64,000 nucleotides of DNA from JBFWUW01 sp050247075 (GCA_050247075.1 JBFWUW010000031.1:8608-72607); one strand, 5' to 3'. Positions 51,358 through 60,088 are shown, counted from the stretch's first letter. Notes: generated from the letters alone by a model not told the origin. Numbers and translations: made by a program.

Positions 51358-52917
51358 CTACAGCAGGCCGCGAATCGGTTGGCCATGGTAGACGCGGTAG
51401 GGACGGCCCGACTCGTCATGGAACTCGCGATCGGGCCCCACGCCCAACAGATGAAAAATAGTGGCGGCCAAATCCGCCGGCGTGAACGCCTCCGAGATCG
51501 GCAGCCCCCCTTGGCGGTCGGTCGCGCCCACCACACGCCCCGGTTGAATGCCTCCGCCGGCCAAGAAACAAGGAAAGACATCTCCCCAGTGGTGCCGGCC
51601 TGGCGTGAAGACCTCACCCGAGGCGTTCTTGCCGCCGGCGGCGATCGGCGCAATCCGCGGCGTGCGACCCATTTCCCCGCACATCACGACCAGTGTTTCC
51701 TGCAACAGGCCGCGGGCTTCCAGATCATCCAAGAAACCGCTCAGGCAATGGTCGATGGACGGGAGCAGTTTTCCCTTCAAATCGCGAAAGGCGTTTTGAT
51801 GCGTGTCCCAGCCGCGCAAGTTGACTTGCACCATTCGCACGCCCGCCTCCACCAGACGCCGCGCCACCAAAAACCCTTGCCCCCATTCCTCGCGGCCGTA
51901 CAGGTCGCGCGTGGCGTCGGTCTCTTGCGCCAAGTCGAAGGGGTTGTCGCGGCCCGGCCCGGCGGTCAGCAGCAACTGCATGGCTTGCAGCCGCTGCGCT
52001 TCCCATTGCCGGGTGACGGGCAGCGCGGCGTCGATATCGGCCTGCCGGCGCAGCGCATCCAACTGCCGTAACAGCTCCGTGCGGTTGGCCAGTTGCGGCA
52101 ACAAAATGCCATGCCGCATGCCCAAGTCGGGCAAATGAAAGTCGGGCTGGCGGCAACTGCTGTTGTCCCACCAGGCATTGGGGCCAGGCCCGGCCGCGCG
52201 GGCCGGATCGTTTGGATCGTCATGGCTGAAACAATTGGGGCACGAACCCGCGGCGTCCTTGGCGTGGCACGGCGCGGCCAAATCGACTCCCCAGCGTTCG
52301 TAACGCGGCCCCAGCAAGCCCGGCTCGCGGCCGGCATACTTCATCAGATTGGCCCGTGGAATCTCAATCGCGTTGGGCCAGCCTACCGCTGCTTCCGCCG
52401 GGGCGGCATAGGCAATCATCGAGCCGATGCTGGGCCAACTGATCCGGCCGGGCCGCGGCAGGCCAATGGTGCCGTTGGTATCGCCGGCGGGCAGTTCCGT
52501 GCTGCCGGTATGCAGCAAGTAATGGCAACTGTTGTGCTCATTGCGGAACTGGCGGTCGGCGGTGTGATGCAGCGTGCGGACCAGCGAAAACTTGTTGGCC
52601 CGCGCCGCCAACCGTGGCAAATACTCGCAAAAATGGACGCCAGCCAGGGCGGTTTGCCCCGTCCCGTACTCCCCCCGAATCTCGGCGGGCGACTCGGGCT
52701 TGGGGTCGAAAGTCTCATGCTGCGAGGGGCCGCCCGACTGAAAAATAAACACCACCGACTTTGCGCGGCCCGTGCCGCTTGAACTGGCGGCGGCCTGTCC
52801 CTCCAACCGCATCAAATCGGCTACGCCCGTCCCCAGCAGGCCGATACCCCCCGCTTGCAGCAACTGGCGGCGGCCAATCGCCGGGTGATCGCCACGGCAA
52901 CAGCCTGCTCGGCGCAT
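51358..52917 (-). CDS. DUF1501 protein, longer variant
   Basis: 519 residues. The leader has paired arginines (IGRRQLLQAGGIGLLGTGVADLM). Body: KSVVFIFQSGGPSQHETFDPKP, LVRTLHHTADRQFRNEHNSCHYLLHTG, VVMCGEMGRTPRI and GRHHWGDVFPCFLAGGGIQPG, the metal-site positions of the family. It differs from the other two copies by a Cys-rich insert (DLAAPCHAKDAAGSCPNCFSHDD). It stands alone with no DUF1549 neighbour, convergent to rpoD. Confidence 0.88.
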   Translation of the reverse strand: MRRAGCCRGDHPAIGRRQLLQAGGIGLLGTGVADLMRLEGQAAASSSGTGRAKSVVFIFQSGGPSQHETFDPKPESPAEIRGEYGTGQTALAGVHFCEYLPRLAARANKFSLVRTLHHTADRQFRNEHNSCHYLLHTGSTELPAGDTNGTIGLPRPGRISWPSIGSMIAYAAPAEAAVGWPNAIEIPRANLMKYAGREPGLLGPRYERWGVDLAAPCHAKDAAGSCPNCFSHDDPNDPARAAGPGPNAWWDNSSCRQPDFHLPDLGMRHGILLPQLANRTELLRQLDALRRQADIDAALPVTRQWEAQRLQAMQLLLTAGPGRDNPFDLAQETDATRDLYGREEWGQGFLVARRLVEAGVRMVQVNLRGWDTHQNAFRDLKGKLLPSIDHCLSGFLDDLEARGLLQETLVVMCGEMGRTPRIAPIAAGGKNASGEVFTPGRHHWGDVFPCFLAGGGIQPGRVVGATDRQGGLPISEAFTPADLAATIFHLLGVGPDREFHDESGRPYRVYHGQPIRGLL

Positions 52918-53100
52918 GGGGGCGGTTCCTTAATCTCAGGCCAATTCGATCGGTGCGACCGGACACGAATCAATCTTGTTTTATGCAACCGCAATGGTAA
53001 CCGGCACCATCCGCGAGAGCAATCTTGCTGGAGGAGGCCGATTTCTAGCCGATCTCCGCGGGAAGCGTCTTCGGCCGCGACGATCTTCCGCCAGAAGAAC

Positions 53101-53122
53101 AACCACGAATCGAACGAATGAG
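53101..53122 (+). repeat. AACCACGAATCRAACGAAT repeat (family E), copy 1
   Basis: AACCACGAATCGAACGAATG. Direct relative at 53229, inverted relative at 53329, and a diverged one near 54227 (AACCACGGATCACACAAATT). Confidence 0.7.
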
Positions 53123-53228
53123 ATTCCCGCATGGACGCTTGCCAGACCTGAGTCGCTCCCAGACATTTGAAGATAATGTATTGCCAGCGAGTTGCATGCG
53201 CACCGGCAATTACACAAGGCTTGGTGAG

Positions 53229-53259
53229 AACCACGAATCAAACGAATCCAGCGAATAAG
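53229..53259 (+). repeat. AACCACGAATCRAACGAAT repeat (family E), copy 2
   Basis: AACCACGAATCAAACGAATC, then CAGCGAATAAG: three CGAAT cores about ten bases apart. Confidence 0.7.
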
Positions 53260-53328
53260 GATCCTACGGTGCGAGTGCTTCTAGTCGCTGCCCGCCCCCA
53301 CTTGCTCAAGCGAGTTTCCACTCAGGAG

Positions 53329-53360
53329 ATTCATTCGTTAGATTGGTTTGATTCGTGGTT
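53329..53360 (-). repeat. AACCACGAATCRAACGAAT repeat (family E), inverted copy
   Basis: On the minus strand reads AACCACGAATCAAACCAATC followed by TAACGAATGAAT. Confidence 0.7.
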
Positions 53361-53456
53361 CTTCTCTTGGCGGGGGAGTACGATCCCGCCGTTCTCGGCC
53401 GCGATGTGCAATCTGGCCTGAGTATACGGCGATTTTCGCGGTCTCGGCCCTGCAGG

Positions 53457-53496
53457 CTGGAACGCCGATTGTCGCCGTCGCAGACGGCACTTACAG
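53457..53496. repeat. GAACGCGGATTGTCGCCG repeat (family C), copy 4
   Basis: GGAACGCCGATTGTCGCCG, then TCGCAGACGGCACTTACAG. One mismatch to the core consensus. Confidence 0.68.
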
Positions 53497-53651
53497 CCAA
53501 GTGTCACCCACGGCAACGAGGTGGCCCGCTATCGTTGCATGTTCTTCAAATGCCTGAATCGCTCCGCCAACGCTGGCCAGTCCCGCCCCCGGGCGGTACG
53601 ATTCTGGGCTAGGAGTTGTTGGAACCGTTGGGGCACGGCAAGGGCGTGGCC

Positions 53652-54152
53652 ATGGCCGACCGCGAGAACCACTACGAATGCGCGTTCGAGGCATTTCTGC
53701 GCCAGCGCCGCATAGCCTACGTGGCCGTCGATGAGACACGCCGCAGCCTGCTGGGCAACGGGTCGCTCAAGAGTCTCGATTTTTTGGTATCCACGCCCGG
53801 CGGCGGTGCCTGGCTTGTCGATGTCAAGGGACGCAAATTCCCCTCGGGCGGGCAGCAGTATTGGCGGAACTGGTCAACCCATGACGACCTGGAAAGCCTG
53901 TCGGGCTGGGAGGGCGTGTTCGGCGCGGGCTTTCGCGGCCTGTTTGTGTTTGCCTATCACGTTGTGGGGGAAGCCGCCCCGTTGCCGGTAGAACAGTTGT
54001 TTCCCTTTCGCGGTTCGTGGTACGGATTTGTCGGGGTGCCGCTACGGGACTACGCCGCTCACGCCCGGCAGATTTCGCCGCGCTGGGGAACCGTGGCCCT
54101 GCCGACCGACACCTTCCGCCGTCTGGCCGAACCCTTCCAGGCCTTCGTGTAG
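53652..54152 (+). CDS. HYExAFE-family protein, nuclease-like
   Basis: 166 residues. The N-terminal HYECAFEAFLRQRRIAYVAVDETRR matches the HYExAFE family seen mainly in planctomycetes. The following SLDFLVSTPGGGAWLVDVKGRKFP has the D-x(n)-D-x-K arrangement of PD-(D/E)xK-type nucleases, with HYExAFE supplying the conserved Glu; catalysis is inference. The C-terminus (WYGFVGVPLRDYAAHARQISPRW) is also conserved-looking. Start at the ATG 53652 (an in-frame TTG at 53616 exists). It is alone between repeat-rich gaps. Confidence 0.78.
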   Translation: MADRENHYECAFEAFLRQRRIAYVAVDETRRSLLGNGSLKSLDFLVSTPGGGAWLVDVKGRKFPSGGQQYWRNWSTHDDLESLSGWEGVFGAGFRGLFVFAYHVVGEAAPLPVEQLFPFRGSWYGFVGVPLRDYAAHARQISPRWGTVALPTDTFRRLAEPFQAFV

Positions 54153-54397
54153 CCCGCCACGCGAACTCTGGAATGTTGGCACGGCGCGGCTAAGCGGCTA
54201 CCCGCGAGATTTGTTCGCGAAAGAAGGAACCACGGATCACACAAATTTCGCGGATAGTATTGAACCTGTCCGCCGGCAAGTGATTTGCGCTTTTGAATGG
54301 CCGAGGCATTTTGCGCGGTTGCGCAAGATTCATGCCTGGGCTAAACTGCTGGCGGCAACGCGGCGTTTTATTGCTCCTTTTCCATCCCCGCGACAGC

Positions 54398-56227
54398 ATG
54401 GCCCGCCGCCAAAATCGCCGTGAACAGGTTTCACCCCTTCGCGATTGGCTGCGGCGCTACTGGCCGGCGGCGCTGCTGGTGTTGGCCGTGGCGGGGGCCT
54501 ATTCCAACAGTTTTCAGGGAGAGTTCGTCTTTGATGACCTGGCGGCTATTCGCGATAACACAACCATCCGTTCGTTGTGGCCCCCCGGCGGGATGCTCTC
54601 GCCGCCAGGCCAAGGGACCACGGTCGATGGCCGCCCGCTATTGAATGTCTCGTTTGCGCTGAACTGGGCCATCGGCGGCGACGATGTCGTGGGTTACCAT
54701 TTGACTAATCTGGCGATCCATCTGGCGGCCAGCCTGGTGCTGTTCGGCCTGATCCGGCGGACGTTGCTGCTCCCCTGTTTTTCGGTCCCCTGGCGCGAGA
54801 GTGCCACCGGCCTGGCGCTGGCCGCCGCCCTGTTGTGGGCGATCCATCCGTTGCAGACCGAATCGGTCACTTACATCGTGCAGCGCGCCGAGTCGCTGGC
54901 CGGGCTGTTGCTGTTGCTGACCTTGTATGGCTTTGTACGAAGTGCCGCAAGCGATGCCGCCAGCAAAGGTTGGCTGGCCGCGAGCTGGTTGTGTTGCCTG
55001 TTGGGCATGGCCGCTAAAGAGACGATGGCCGCCGCACCGTTGTTGGTACTGCTGTACGACCGCGCGTTTCTGGCCGGCTCGTGGAAAGGGGCCATTCGCA
55101 CACGCTGGCGAGTGCATGCCGCCTTGATGGCTACTTGGCTGTTGCTGGCCTGGTTGGTCTGGCAGTCAGCGGGTCGGGGCGGCACGGCCGGCTTTGGCCC
55201 GCGGACCAGCCCTGGGCGATACGCTCTGACGCAGTTGCCGGCCATCTTGCATTACCTGCGGCTTTCCGTGTGGCCGCGCCCCCTGGTGATGGACTACGGC
55301 GACGGTTTGGTCGAGCCAGGCTGGTGGCTGCTGCCATATGGGCTGGCCGTGGCGGGCATGGTGTTCGTAACGCTGCTGGCAATATGGCGCTGGCCGAAAC
55401 CAGGCTTTGTCGGCGCGTGGTTTTGGTGCTTGCTGGCCCCTACCTCCAGCATCGTCCCCGTCATCACGCAGACCGTGGCCGAACATCGCATGTATCTGCC
55501 GCTGGCGGCCGTGGCCCTGCTGGCGGTTGTGGCTGGCTGGCGGCTGTGGCTAAAAGCGTCTGGCGATACCCGCGAGAGGCCGGCGCGGCTGCCCCGATTC
55601 GTGCCCTTGTTGCTGTTGGCGGCAGCCGTGTCGGCGCTCAGTGCGCAGACCCGGCTGCGTAACCTGGACTACCGCACACGGCTGTCGATTTGGAGCGACA
55701 CCGCCAACAAGGTGCCCCACAACGCCCGCGCGCTGGCCAGCGTGGGAGATGAGCTATTCGAACTGGGGGAGCAGAAGTTGGCCCTGGAGTTCGTCACTCA
55801 GGCGATCTCGCGAAAGCCCGACGATGCCAGGCTGCTTTGTGGCCGGGCCGACATGTACAAACAGTTGGGCGACCAGCACGGGGCCCGTTCGGAAATGGAC
55901 CTTGCTCGCCAAAACCTGCGGCGGGCCGCGGACGACTATTCGGCCGCGTTGCAAATCGACCCGCGGGGGGCCGACCTGTGGTACAAGCGGGCGCTGGCCC
56001 AACATCGCCTGGGCGCATGGCAAGCCGCCGTGGGCGATTACACGCAAGCCTTGGCACTGCGGCCCAATTGGCCCGAGGCGCTCAACAATCGTGCCGACGC
56101 GCATCTGCGGCTGCGCGACTACGGTTCCGCCTGGCAAGATGTCCGCCAACTACGCGAACTTGGTGCCGAACCCATTCCCGCGCTGCTGGAGAACCTCATC
56201 CGCGAATCAGGCCGGCTTCAGCCATGA
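54398..56227 (+). CDS. TMTC-like multi-pass membrane protein with TPR tail
   Basis: 609 residues. A short basic start, about ten membrane helices (first PAALLVLAVAGAYSNSF), and the luminal loop FVFDDLAAIRDNTTIRSLWP, which resembles the D-D/x motif loop of TMTC/PMT-like C-type glycosyltransferases. The middle HPLQTESVTYIVQRAESLAGLLLL and GMAAKETMAAAPLLVLLYD segments are also characteristic. TPR repeats follow from ~residue 440 (DLWYKRALAQHRLGAWQAAVGDYTQALALRPNWPEALNNRADAHL). Likely transfers a sugar onto exported protein; activity is inference. The ATG at 54398 has a weak ribosome-binding site. Confidence 0.8.
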   Translation: MARRQNRREQVSPLRDWLRRYWPAALLVLAVAGAYSNSFQGEFVFDDLAAIRDNTTIRSLWPPGGMLSPPGQGTTVDGRPLLNVSFALNWAIGGDDVVGYHLTNLAIHLAASLVLFGLIRRTLLLPCFSVPWRESATGLALAAALLWAIHPLQTESVTYIVQRAESLAGLLLLLTLYGFVRSAASDAASKGWLAASWLCCLLGMAAKETMAAAPLLVLLYDRAFLAGSWKGAIRTRWRVHAALMATWLLLAWLVWQSAGRGGTAGFGPRTSPGRYALTQLPAILHYLRLSVWPRPLVMDYGDGLVEPGWWLLPYGLAVAGMVFVTLLAIWRWPKPGFVGAWFWCLLAPTSSIVPVITQTVAEHRMYLPLAAVALLAVVAGWRLWLKASGDTRERPARLPRFVPLLLLAAAVSALSAQTRLRNLDYRTRLSIWSDTANKVPHNARALASVGDELFELGEQKLALEFVTQAISRKPDDARLLCGRADMYKQLGDQHGARSEMDLARQNLRRAADDYSAALQIDPRGADLWYKRALAQHRLGAWQAAVGDYTQALALRPNWPEALNNRADAHLRLRDYGSAWQDVRQLRELGAEPIPALLENLIRESGRLQP

Positions 56228-56232
56228 CTTTC

Positions 56233-56255
56233 AGGAGGCGATTCCATCGCCGATG
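56233..56255. repeat. GGCGATTCCATCGCC palindrome (family D)
   Basis: AGGAGGCGATTCCATCGCCG, just after the TMTC-like gene stop. Palindrome GGCGAT-TCC-ATCGCC. Confidence 0.65.
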
Positions 56256-56301
56256 GGCGTTGTAGGAGCCCCTCCCTAGGACGATAATCCGCTTGTCCTC
56301 C

Positions 56302-56336
56302 GTTTCATCCTTCATCCTTCCGCCTTCATCCTTTCC
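56302..56336. repeat. degenerate heptamer array, 5 units
   Basis: GTTTCAT, CCTTCAT, then CCTTCCG, CCTTCAT, CCTTTCC in phase, ending four bases before the ATG of the DUF423 gene. The array occupies the place where a Shine-Dalgarno sequence would be. Confidence 0.68.
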
Positions 56337-56340
56337 TCCT

Positions 56341-56802
56341 ATGTCATCTCGTGCTTGGATACTTCTTGGTGCTTGCCTGGCTGCGGCGGGTGTGGCGGCG
56401 GGTGCCTACGGAGCGCACGGCCTGGAAGCCGCGGTCACGGCACAAGTCCAAGCAAGCGGAGGAGGTTCATCCGCCGAAATCTCCGCCCCAGACCGGCAAG
56501 AAATCGTCAAACGGATGGGTTACTGGGAGGTCGCCGCGCGATACCAGATGTACCACGCCTTGGGCCTGCTATTCGCGGGATTGTTGGCGGCGAGGAAGCC
56601 AACGCTGTGCGCCGCCCTGGCCGGGTGGAGCATGCTGTTGGGCGTGCTGCTGTTTAGCGGACTGTTGGACGTGATGGCCTTCGGCGGACCCAAATGGCTG
56701 GGAGCGATTGTCCCCCTGGGGGGGCTGGCCATGATCGTCGGATGGCTTTCGCTCGGTTGTGCCGGCTGGCGCGGCTGGGCAGCGCCGGAGTCAAGCTCTT
56801 AG
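56341..56802 (+). CDS. DUF423-family membrane protein
   Basis: 153 residues with four predicted helices: WILLGACLAAAGVAAGAYGAHGL, YHALGLLFAGLLAAR, GWSMLLGVLLFSGLLDVM and LGAIVPLGGLAMIVGWLSL. GAYGAHGL and RYQMYHALGLL are the usual DUF423 (YgdD-like) signatures. An extra hydrophilic loop (about residues 35-60) lies after the first helix. Function of the family is unknown. No Shine-Dalgarno is visible because a heptamer array abuts the start. Confidence 0.86.
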   Translation: MSSRAWILLGACLAAAGVAAGAYGAHGLEAAVTAQVQASGGGSSAEISAPDRQEIVKRMGYWEVAARYQMYHALGLLFAGLLAARKPTLCAALAGWSMLLGVLLFSGLLDVMAFGGPKWLGAIVPLGGLAMIVGWLSLGCAGWRGWAAPESSS

Positions 56803-56823
56803 GCGCTGTTGGCAGGCAGGCGA

Positions 56824-57570
56824 TTACTCCCCACGAACAAACCGCCTGATCTGTTCGCTGCGTTTGATCCGCTTCGGTTCGCTGGGGCGGGAGGTCCCTT
56901 CGTCGGTGCGGGCGATCTCAATCCGGCGGCTGATAATCTGCTGGCCCAACCGGTCGAATTCCGAGCAGATCGAGCTGGAGCGGCGAACTTCAATCTCCGT
57001 CCAGCGATAACCGCTTTGGCTCAGCTTGGCGCGCTGTTCGTCCCAGGCAAAGTCGCTGGTCCAGAGGCGTTCGGCAACCTGCCGGTGCAGCAAGTGCAAG
57101 GGGGTTGAATCGCACGAGGCGGCCGTGGCGCTGCCGCGGCCCAGCCCCCAATCGGACAGTTTTTGTTTCCACGAACGCTTGCCGGATCCCGCGGGCCGCA
57201 AAGCGGCGGGACGGCCCACCACGGCGGCATACTGGTCGATCAGCCGCCACATCTTGCGCAAGTCGTGGACCTCGGTCTCGCAATGTTCGTCCCGCAGCAA
57301 GATGACTTCGCCCTGGCTGTGCGACAGGGCTTTGCGAAGCGATGCCGCCAGTCCGGGTTGCAACGACTGCCGCACGATCCGCACTTGCGGATAGCTGCGC
57401 GCCAAGTCGCGGGCCACCTCAAAGGTTTCGTCGGTCGATCCGGCGTCAATCAGCAGCACTTCGAACCGGGGCGACAACTCGGGCAACACTTCTAGCAGCT
57501 CGGTGACGGCCGGCTCCAAGGTGGTGATGCAGTCTTGCAAAACTTGGAATACGCTGATCGATCGTTTCAC
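56824..57570 (-). CDS. family 2 glycosyltransferase
   Basis: About 248 residues. N-terminal GT-A fold: FEVLLIDAGSTDETFEVARDLARSYPQVRIV is the nucleotide-sugar-binding part and AASLRKALSHSQGEVILLRDEHCE the DxD-region equivalent, here with Asp-Glu-His rather than a clean DxD, so activity is uncertain. The C-terminus is basic and rich in Arg. GTG at 57570 has GGAGG nine bases upstream; an ATG at 57579 directly abuts the same GGAGG. Confidence 0.75.
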   Translation of the reverse strand: MKRSISVFQVLQDCITTLEPAVTELLEVLPELSPRFEVLLIDAGSTDETFEVARDLARSYPQVRIVRQSLQPGLAASLRKALSHSQGEVILLRDEHCETEVHDLRKMWRLIDQYAAVVGRPAALRPAGSGKRSWKQKLSDWGLGRGSATAASCDSTPLHLLHRQVAERLWTSDFAWDEQRAKLSQSGYRWTEIEVRRSSSICSEFDRLGQQIISRRIEIARTDEGTSRPSEPKRIKRSEQIRRFVRGE

Positions 57571-58024
57571 GGCGGCCATCCTCCGGGAGAGCGTTTGATT
57601 TCAACAAACACCGGCAACCGCGCCGCCAGGTTCAGGATAAGAGGCCTGACGGCGCGGCCGCCGGTTGGTATTGGATCGGACGGAATCCAACCGCCGCTGG
57701 AGAGAACCACTTTCGCGGCGCGTTACGACGTTGGTGCGACCCAGAACGAGAGTGCCGCGATTGACGAGTGCGAAGCGCCGGCCAAGAAATGCGGGCCAGG
57801 GACGGCGCGGTTTTAGGCACTTTCGCTGCATTCGTTAGGAACGCGCGAGGAACAAGCGGTTCATTCGGCGGTGGCACGCCATGAACGCGGATCGTCGCCG
57901 TTAGAGGCGGCTCCGATACATCATGGGGCGGTGGACGCCGAGATGCCTCTGGCGACCAGCGGCAGCGCCGACTATGCTGGATCGTTCGATTGTGACGAAA
58001 CTGTTTTCCGCCCGAGGTTTTGAC
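57571..58024. other. 454-bp gap before hisI
   Basis: Between divergent genes. Holds a family C repeat (57880-57920) and GC-rich palindromic segments (CCGCGCCGCC and GGCGCGGCCG, near 57627 and 57650). No RNA gene or clear promoter recognised. Confidence 0.45.
57880..57920. repeat. GAACGCGGATTGTCGCCG repeat (family C), copy 5
   Basis: TGAACGCGGATCGTCGCCG, then TTAGAGGCGGCTCCGATACA. One mismatch in the core. Confidence 0.68.
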
Positions 58025-58420
58025 GTGTCTGAATCGCCCGCCACCATGCCCGATTTCGCCAAAGGGGACGGCCTGCTGCCTACCATTGCCCAAGATGCCG
58101 AGACGGGCGAAGTGCTGATGCTGGCCTACATGAATCCAGAGAGTTACGCCGAGACCATGGCCACCGGCCGCGCGGTTTACTACAGCCGCAGCCGCCAAAA
58201 ACTATGGCGCAAGGGCGAAGAGAGCGGCAACGTCCAGCAGGTGAAGTCGGTCTATGTCGATTGCGACGCCGATACCATCTTGCTCAAGGTGGAGCAGATC
58301 GGCGGAGCCGCCTGCCACGAAGGCTTCAAAAGCTGCTTTTTCCGCCAGATCACCCCCGCCGGCACCACCATCATCGGCGAACGCGTCTTCGACCCCCAGC
58401 AAGTCTACAAGAAAGGCTGA
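58025..58420 (+). CDS. hisI: phosphoribosyl-AMP cyclohydrolase
   Basis: 131 residues from a GTG at 58025, chosen because GAGG lies seven bases upstream; an ATG at 57974 is the alternative. Histidine biosynthesis step 3. Motifs: GLLPTIAQDAETGEVLMLAYMNPES, YYSRSRQKLWRKGEESGN and the zinc/magnesium site DCDADTILLKVEQIGGAACHEGFKSCFF. It lacks a HisE domain, so the pyrophosphatase must be separate. Followed by hisG; the gap is made entirely of a heptamer array that begins inside the last codons. Confidence 0.93.
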   Translation: MSESPATMPDFAKGDGLLPTIAQDAETGEVLMLAYMNPESYAETMATGRAVYYSRSRQKLWRKGEESGNVQQVKSVYVDCDADTILLKVEQIGGAACHEGFKSCFFRQITPAGTTIIGERVFDPQQVYKKG

Positions 58421-58466
58421 AGGCGAAAGGCCGAGGGCAAGAAACTGAACACCGAACACTGAAAAC
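58411..58466. repeat. degenerate heptamer array, 8 units, overlapping hisI
   Basis: GAAAGGC, TGAAGGC at 58411-58424 (spanning the hisI stop), then GAAAGGC, CGAGGGC, AAGAAAC, TGAACAC, CGAACAC and TGAAAAC, all in one phase, ending six bases before the hisG ATG. Confidence 0.8.
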
Positions 58467-58472
58467 TTCCGC

Positions 58473-59345
58473 ATGTCTTTGCTCAAACTTGGAATCCCCG
58501 CTGGCAGCTTGCAAGAAGCCACCGCCGAACTGTTTCGCCGGGCCGGCTATAAAATTTCGTTTCCGTCGCGGAGTTATTATCCGAATATCGACGACGACGA
58601 AATTGAATGCATGTTGATCCGCGCGCAGGAAATGCCCCGCTACGTGCAGGACGGCATTCTGGACGCCGGGCTGACCGGCTACGACTGGATCATGGAGAAC
58701 AACGCCGACGTGCATGAGGTGGCGGAACTGGTCTTCTCCAAGGTCAGCCGCCGCCCGGTGCGATGGGTGCTGTGCGTGCCCGAGGATTCTCCGGTAAAGA
58801 GCGTGGCCGATTTGCAAGGCGCGCGGATCGCCACCGAGGCGGTCGGCATGACAACCCGCTACCTGGCCCGGCATGGCGTGACGGCCAAGGTGGAATTTAG
58901 TTGGGGGGCGACCGAGGTCAAGCCGCCGCGACTGGCCGATGCCATTGTGGAGGTCACGGAGACCGGCAGCTCGTTGCGGGCCAACCATCTGCGGATCGTG
59001 GACGAGGTGTTGACCAGCACCACCCGGTTCATTGCCAACAAGGCAGCCTATGCCGACGGCTGGAAACGGCACAAAATAGACGACATCGTGCTGATGCTGC
59101 GCGGTGCCTTGGCCGCCGAGGGCAAAGTCGGCTTGATGATGAACGTACCGCGTGACAGCTTGCAGCGCGTGCTGGCCTTGTTGCCGGCCATGCAGCAGCC
59201 CACGGTTAGCAGCCTGGCCGACGACCAGTGGGTCGATGTCAACACGGTCCTGGACGAAAAGGTCGTCCGCAACATCATCCCCCGGCTAAAATCAGCCGGT
59301 GCCCGCGGTATCGTGGAGTACCAACTGAGCAAGATCATCGAATGA
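58473..59345 (+). CDS. hisG: ATP phosphoribosyltransferase, long form
   Basis: 290 residues. First step of histidine synthesis, condensing ATP and PRPP. Catalytic part: LGIPAGSLQEATAELFRRAGYKI, DAGLTGYDWIMEN and the PRPP loop DAIVEVTETGSSLRANHL. The C-terminal ~75 residues (EGKVGLMMNVPRDSLQRVLALLPAMQQPTVSSLAD) form the regulatory HisG-C domain, so this is the long form that does not need HisZ. Second gene after hisI; overlaps a possible start of the next gene by ATGA. Confidence 0.95.
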   Translation: MSLLKLGIPAGSLQEATAELFRRAGYKISFPSRSYYPNIDDDEIECMLIRAQEMPRYVQDGILDAGLTGYDWIMENNADVHEVAELVFSKVSRRPVRWVLCVPEDSPVKSVADLQGARIATEAVGMTTRYLARHGVTAKVEFSWGATEVKPPRLADAIVEVTETGSSLRANHLRIVDEVLTSTTRFIANKAAYADGWKRHKIDDIVLMLRGALAAEGKVGLMMNVPRDSLQRVLALLPAMQQPTVSSLADDQWVDVNTVLDEKVVRNIIPRLKSAGARGIVEYQLSKIIE

Positions 59346-59356
59346 GGAGGACCGGC

Positions 59357-60088
59357 ATGATGGGCGGAATCCGTGCGTTGCGATATTCGCTGGATCGGAT
59401 GGGGTCGCTTGGTATCCAGCGGGCAGGGTGCGCCTTATTGTTGGCCTTGGCCGCGGGCCTAGCCGCTGTTGCCGGCGAGCCAGCGGACCTGCCGTTGCTG
59501 CTCGCGGAGGATTTTGAGAGCGACGCCGACCGTTGGGAGCCAACTGATCCGGCCGCTTGGAGACGCGTGGCCGGCCGCGGCGGCAACGTGCTGGCCCAGG
59601 TAGCGGCCAGCAAGTACAACCCGCCGCATCGCAGCCCATTCAATTTCACCCTGCTGAAGGACATGGACGTCGGTGATTTCGTGCTGGATGTGAAAGTTCG
59701 CAGCACGATCAAGGACTACGACCATCGTGATGTCTGCTTGATTTTTGGCCACCAGGATCCGGCCCATTTCTACTACGTCCACCTGGGCAAGAAGGCGGAC
59801 GACCACGCCAATCAAATTTTTATCGTTGATGACGCGCCGCGAATTAAGATCAGCCAGACCACGACCGATGGCACTCCCTGGGACGACGAGTGGCATCACG
59901 TCCGCGTGATCCGCAATGTCGAGGACGGCAAGATCGAAATCTACTTCGACGACCTGGAAAAGCCGGCCATGACCGCCACCGACAAGGCCTTCACACACGG
60001 CCGTATCGGCTTGGGAACCTTCGACGACACGGCGGAATTCGACGACCTAGAACTACGCGGCACGACAACAGCCCAGCGCCCCGAATAA
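59357..60088 (+). CDS. exported lectin/glucanase-fold protein
   Basis: 243 residues from an ATG with GAGGAGG upstream (an ATG at 59342 overlaps the hisG stop). Signal region (GIQRAGCALLLALAAGLAAVAGE) then a jelly-roll domain: LLLAEDFESDADRWEPTD, FVLDVKVRSTIKDYDHRDVCLIFGHQDPAHFYYVHL, WHHVRVIRNVEDGKIEIYFDDLEKPAMTATDKAFTHGRIGLGTFDDTAEFDDLEL. This is the concanavalin A-like/LamG pattern used for carbohydrate binding. No catalytic glutamates in a hydrolase motif were seen. Its place after hisG seems incidental. Confidence 0.78.
   Translation: MMGGIRALRYSLDRMGSLGIQRAGCALLLALAAGLAAVAGEPADLPLLLAEDFESDADRWEPTDPAAWRRVAGRGGNVLAQVAASKYNPPHRSPFNFTLLKDMDVGDFVLDVKVRSTIKDYDHRDVCLIFGHQDPAHFYYVHLGKKADDHANQIFIVDDAPRIKISQTTTDGTPWDDEWHHVRVIRNVEDGKIEIYFDDLEKPAMTATDKAFTHGRIGLGTFDDTAEFDDLELRGTTTAQRPE

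Larger units (their letters stand above)
52918..53651. other. 734-bp repeat-rich gap
   Basis: Holds three AACCACGAATC repeats (53101-53122, 53229-53259, inverted 53329-53360) and a family C copy (53457-53496). Short frames here have no coding character. I see no promoter that stands out. Confidence 0.6.

Noticed and set aside
53616..53651. Longer start of the HYExAFE protein from TTG
   Set aside because: The conserved part begins right after the ATG at 53652, and the extra twelve residues look unrelated.
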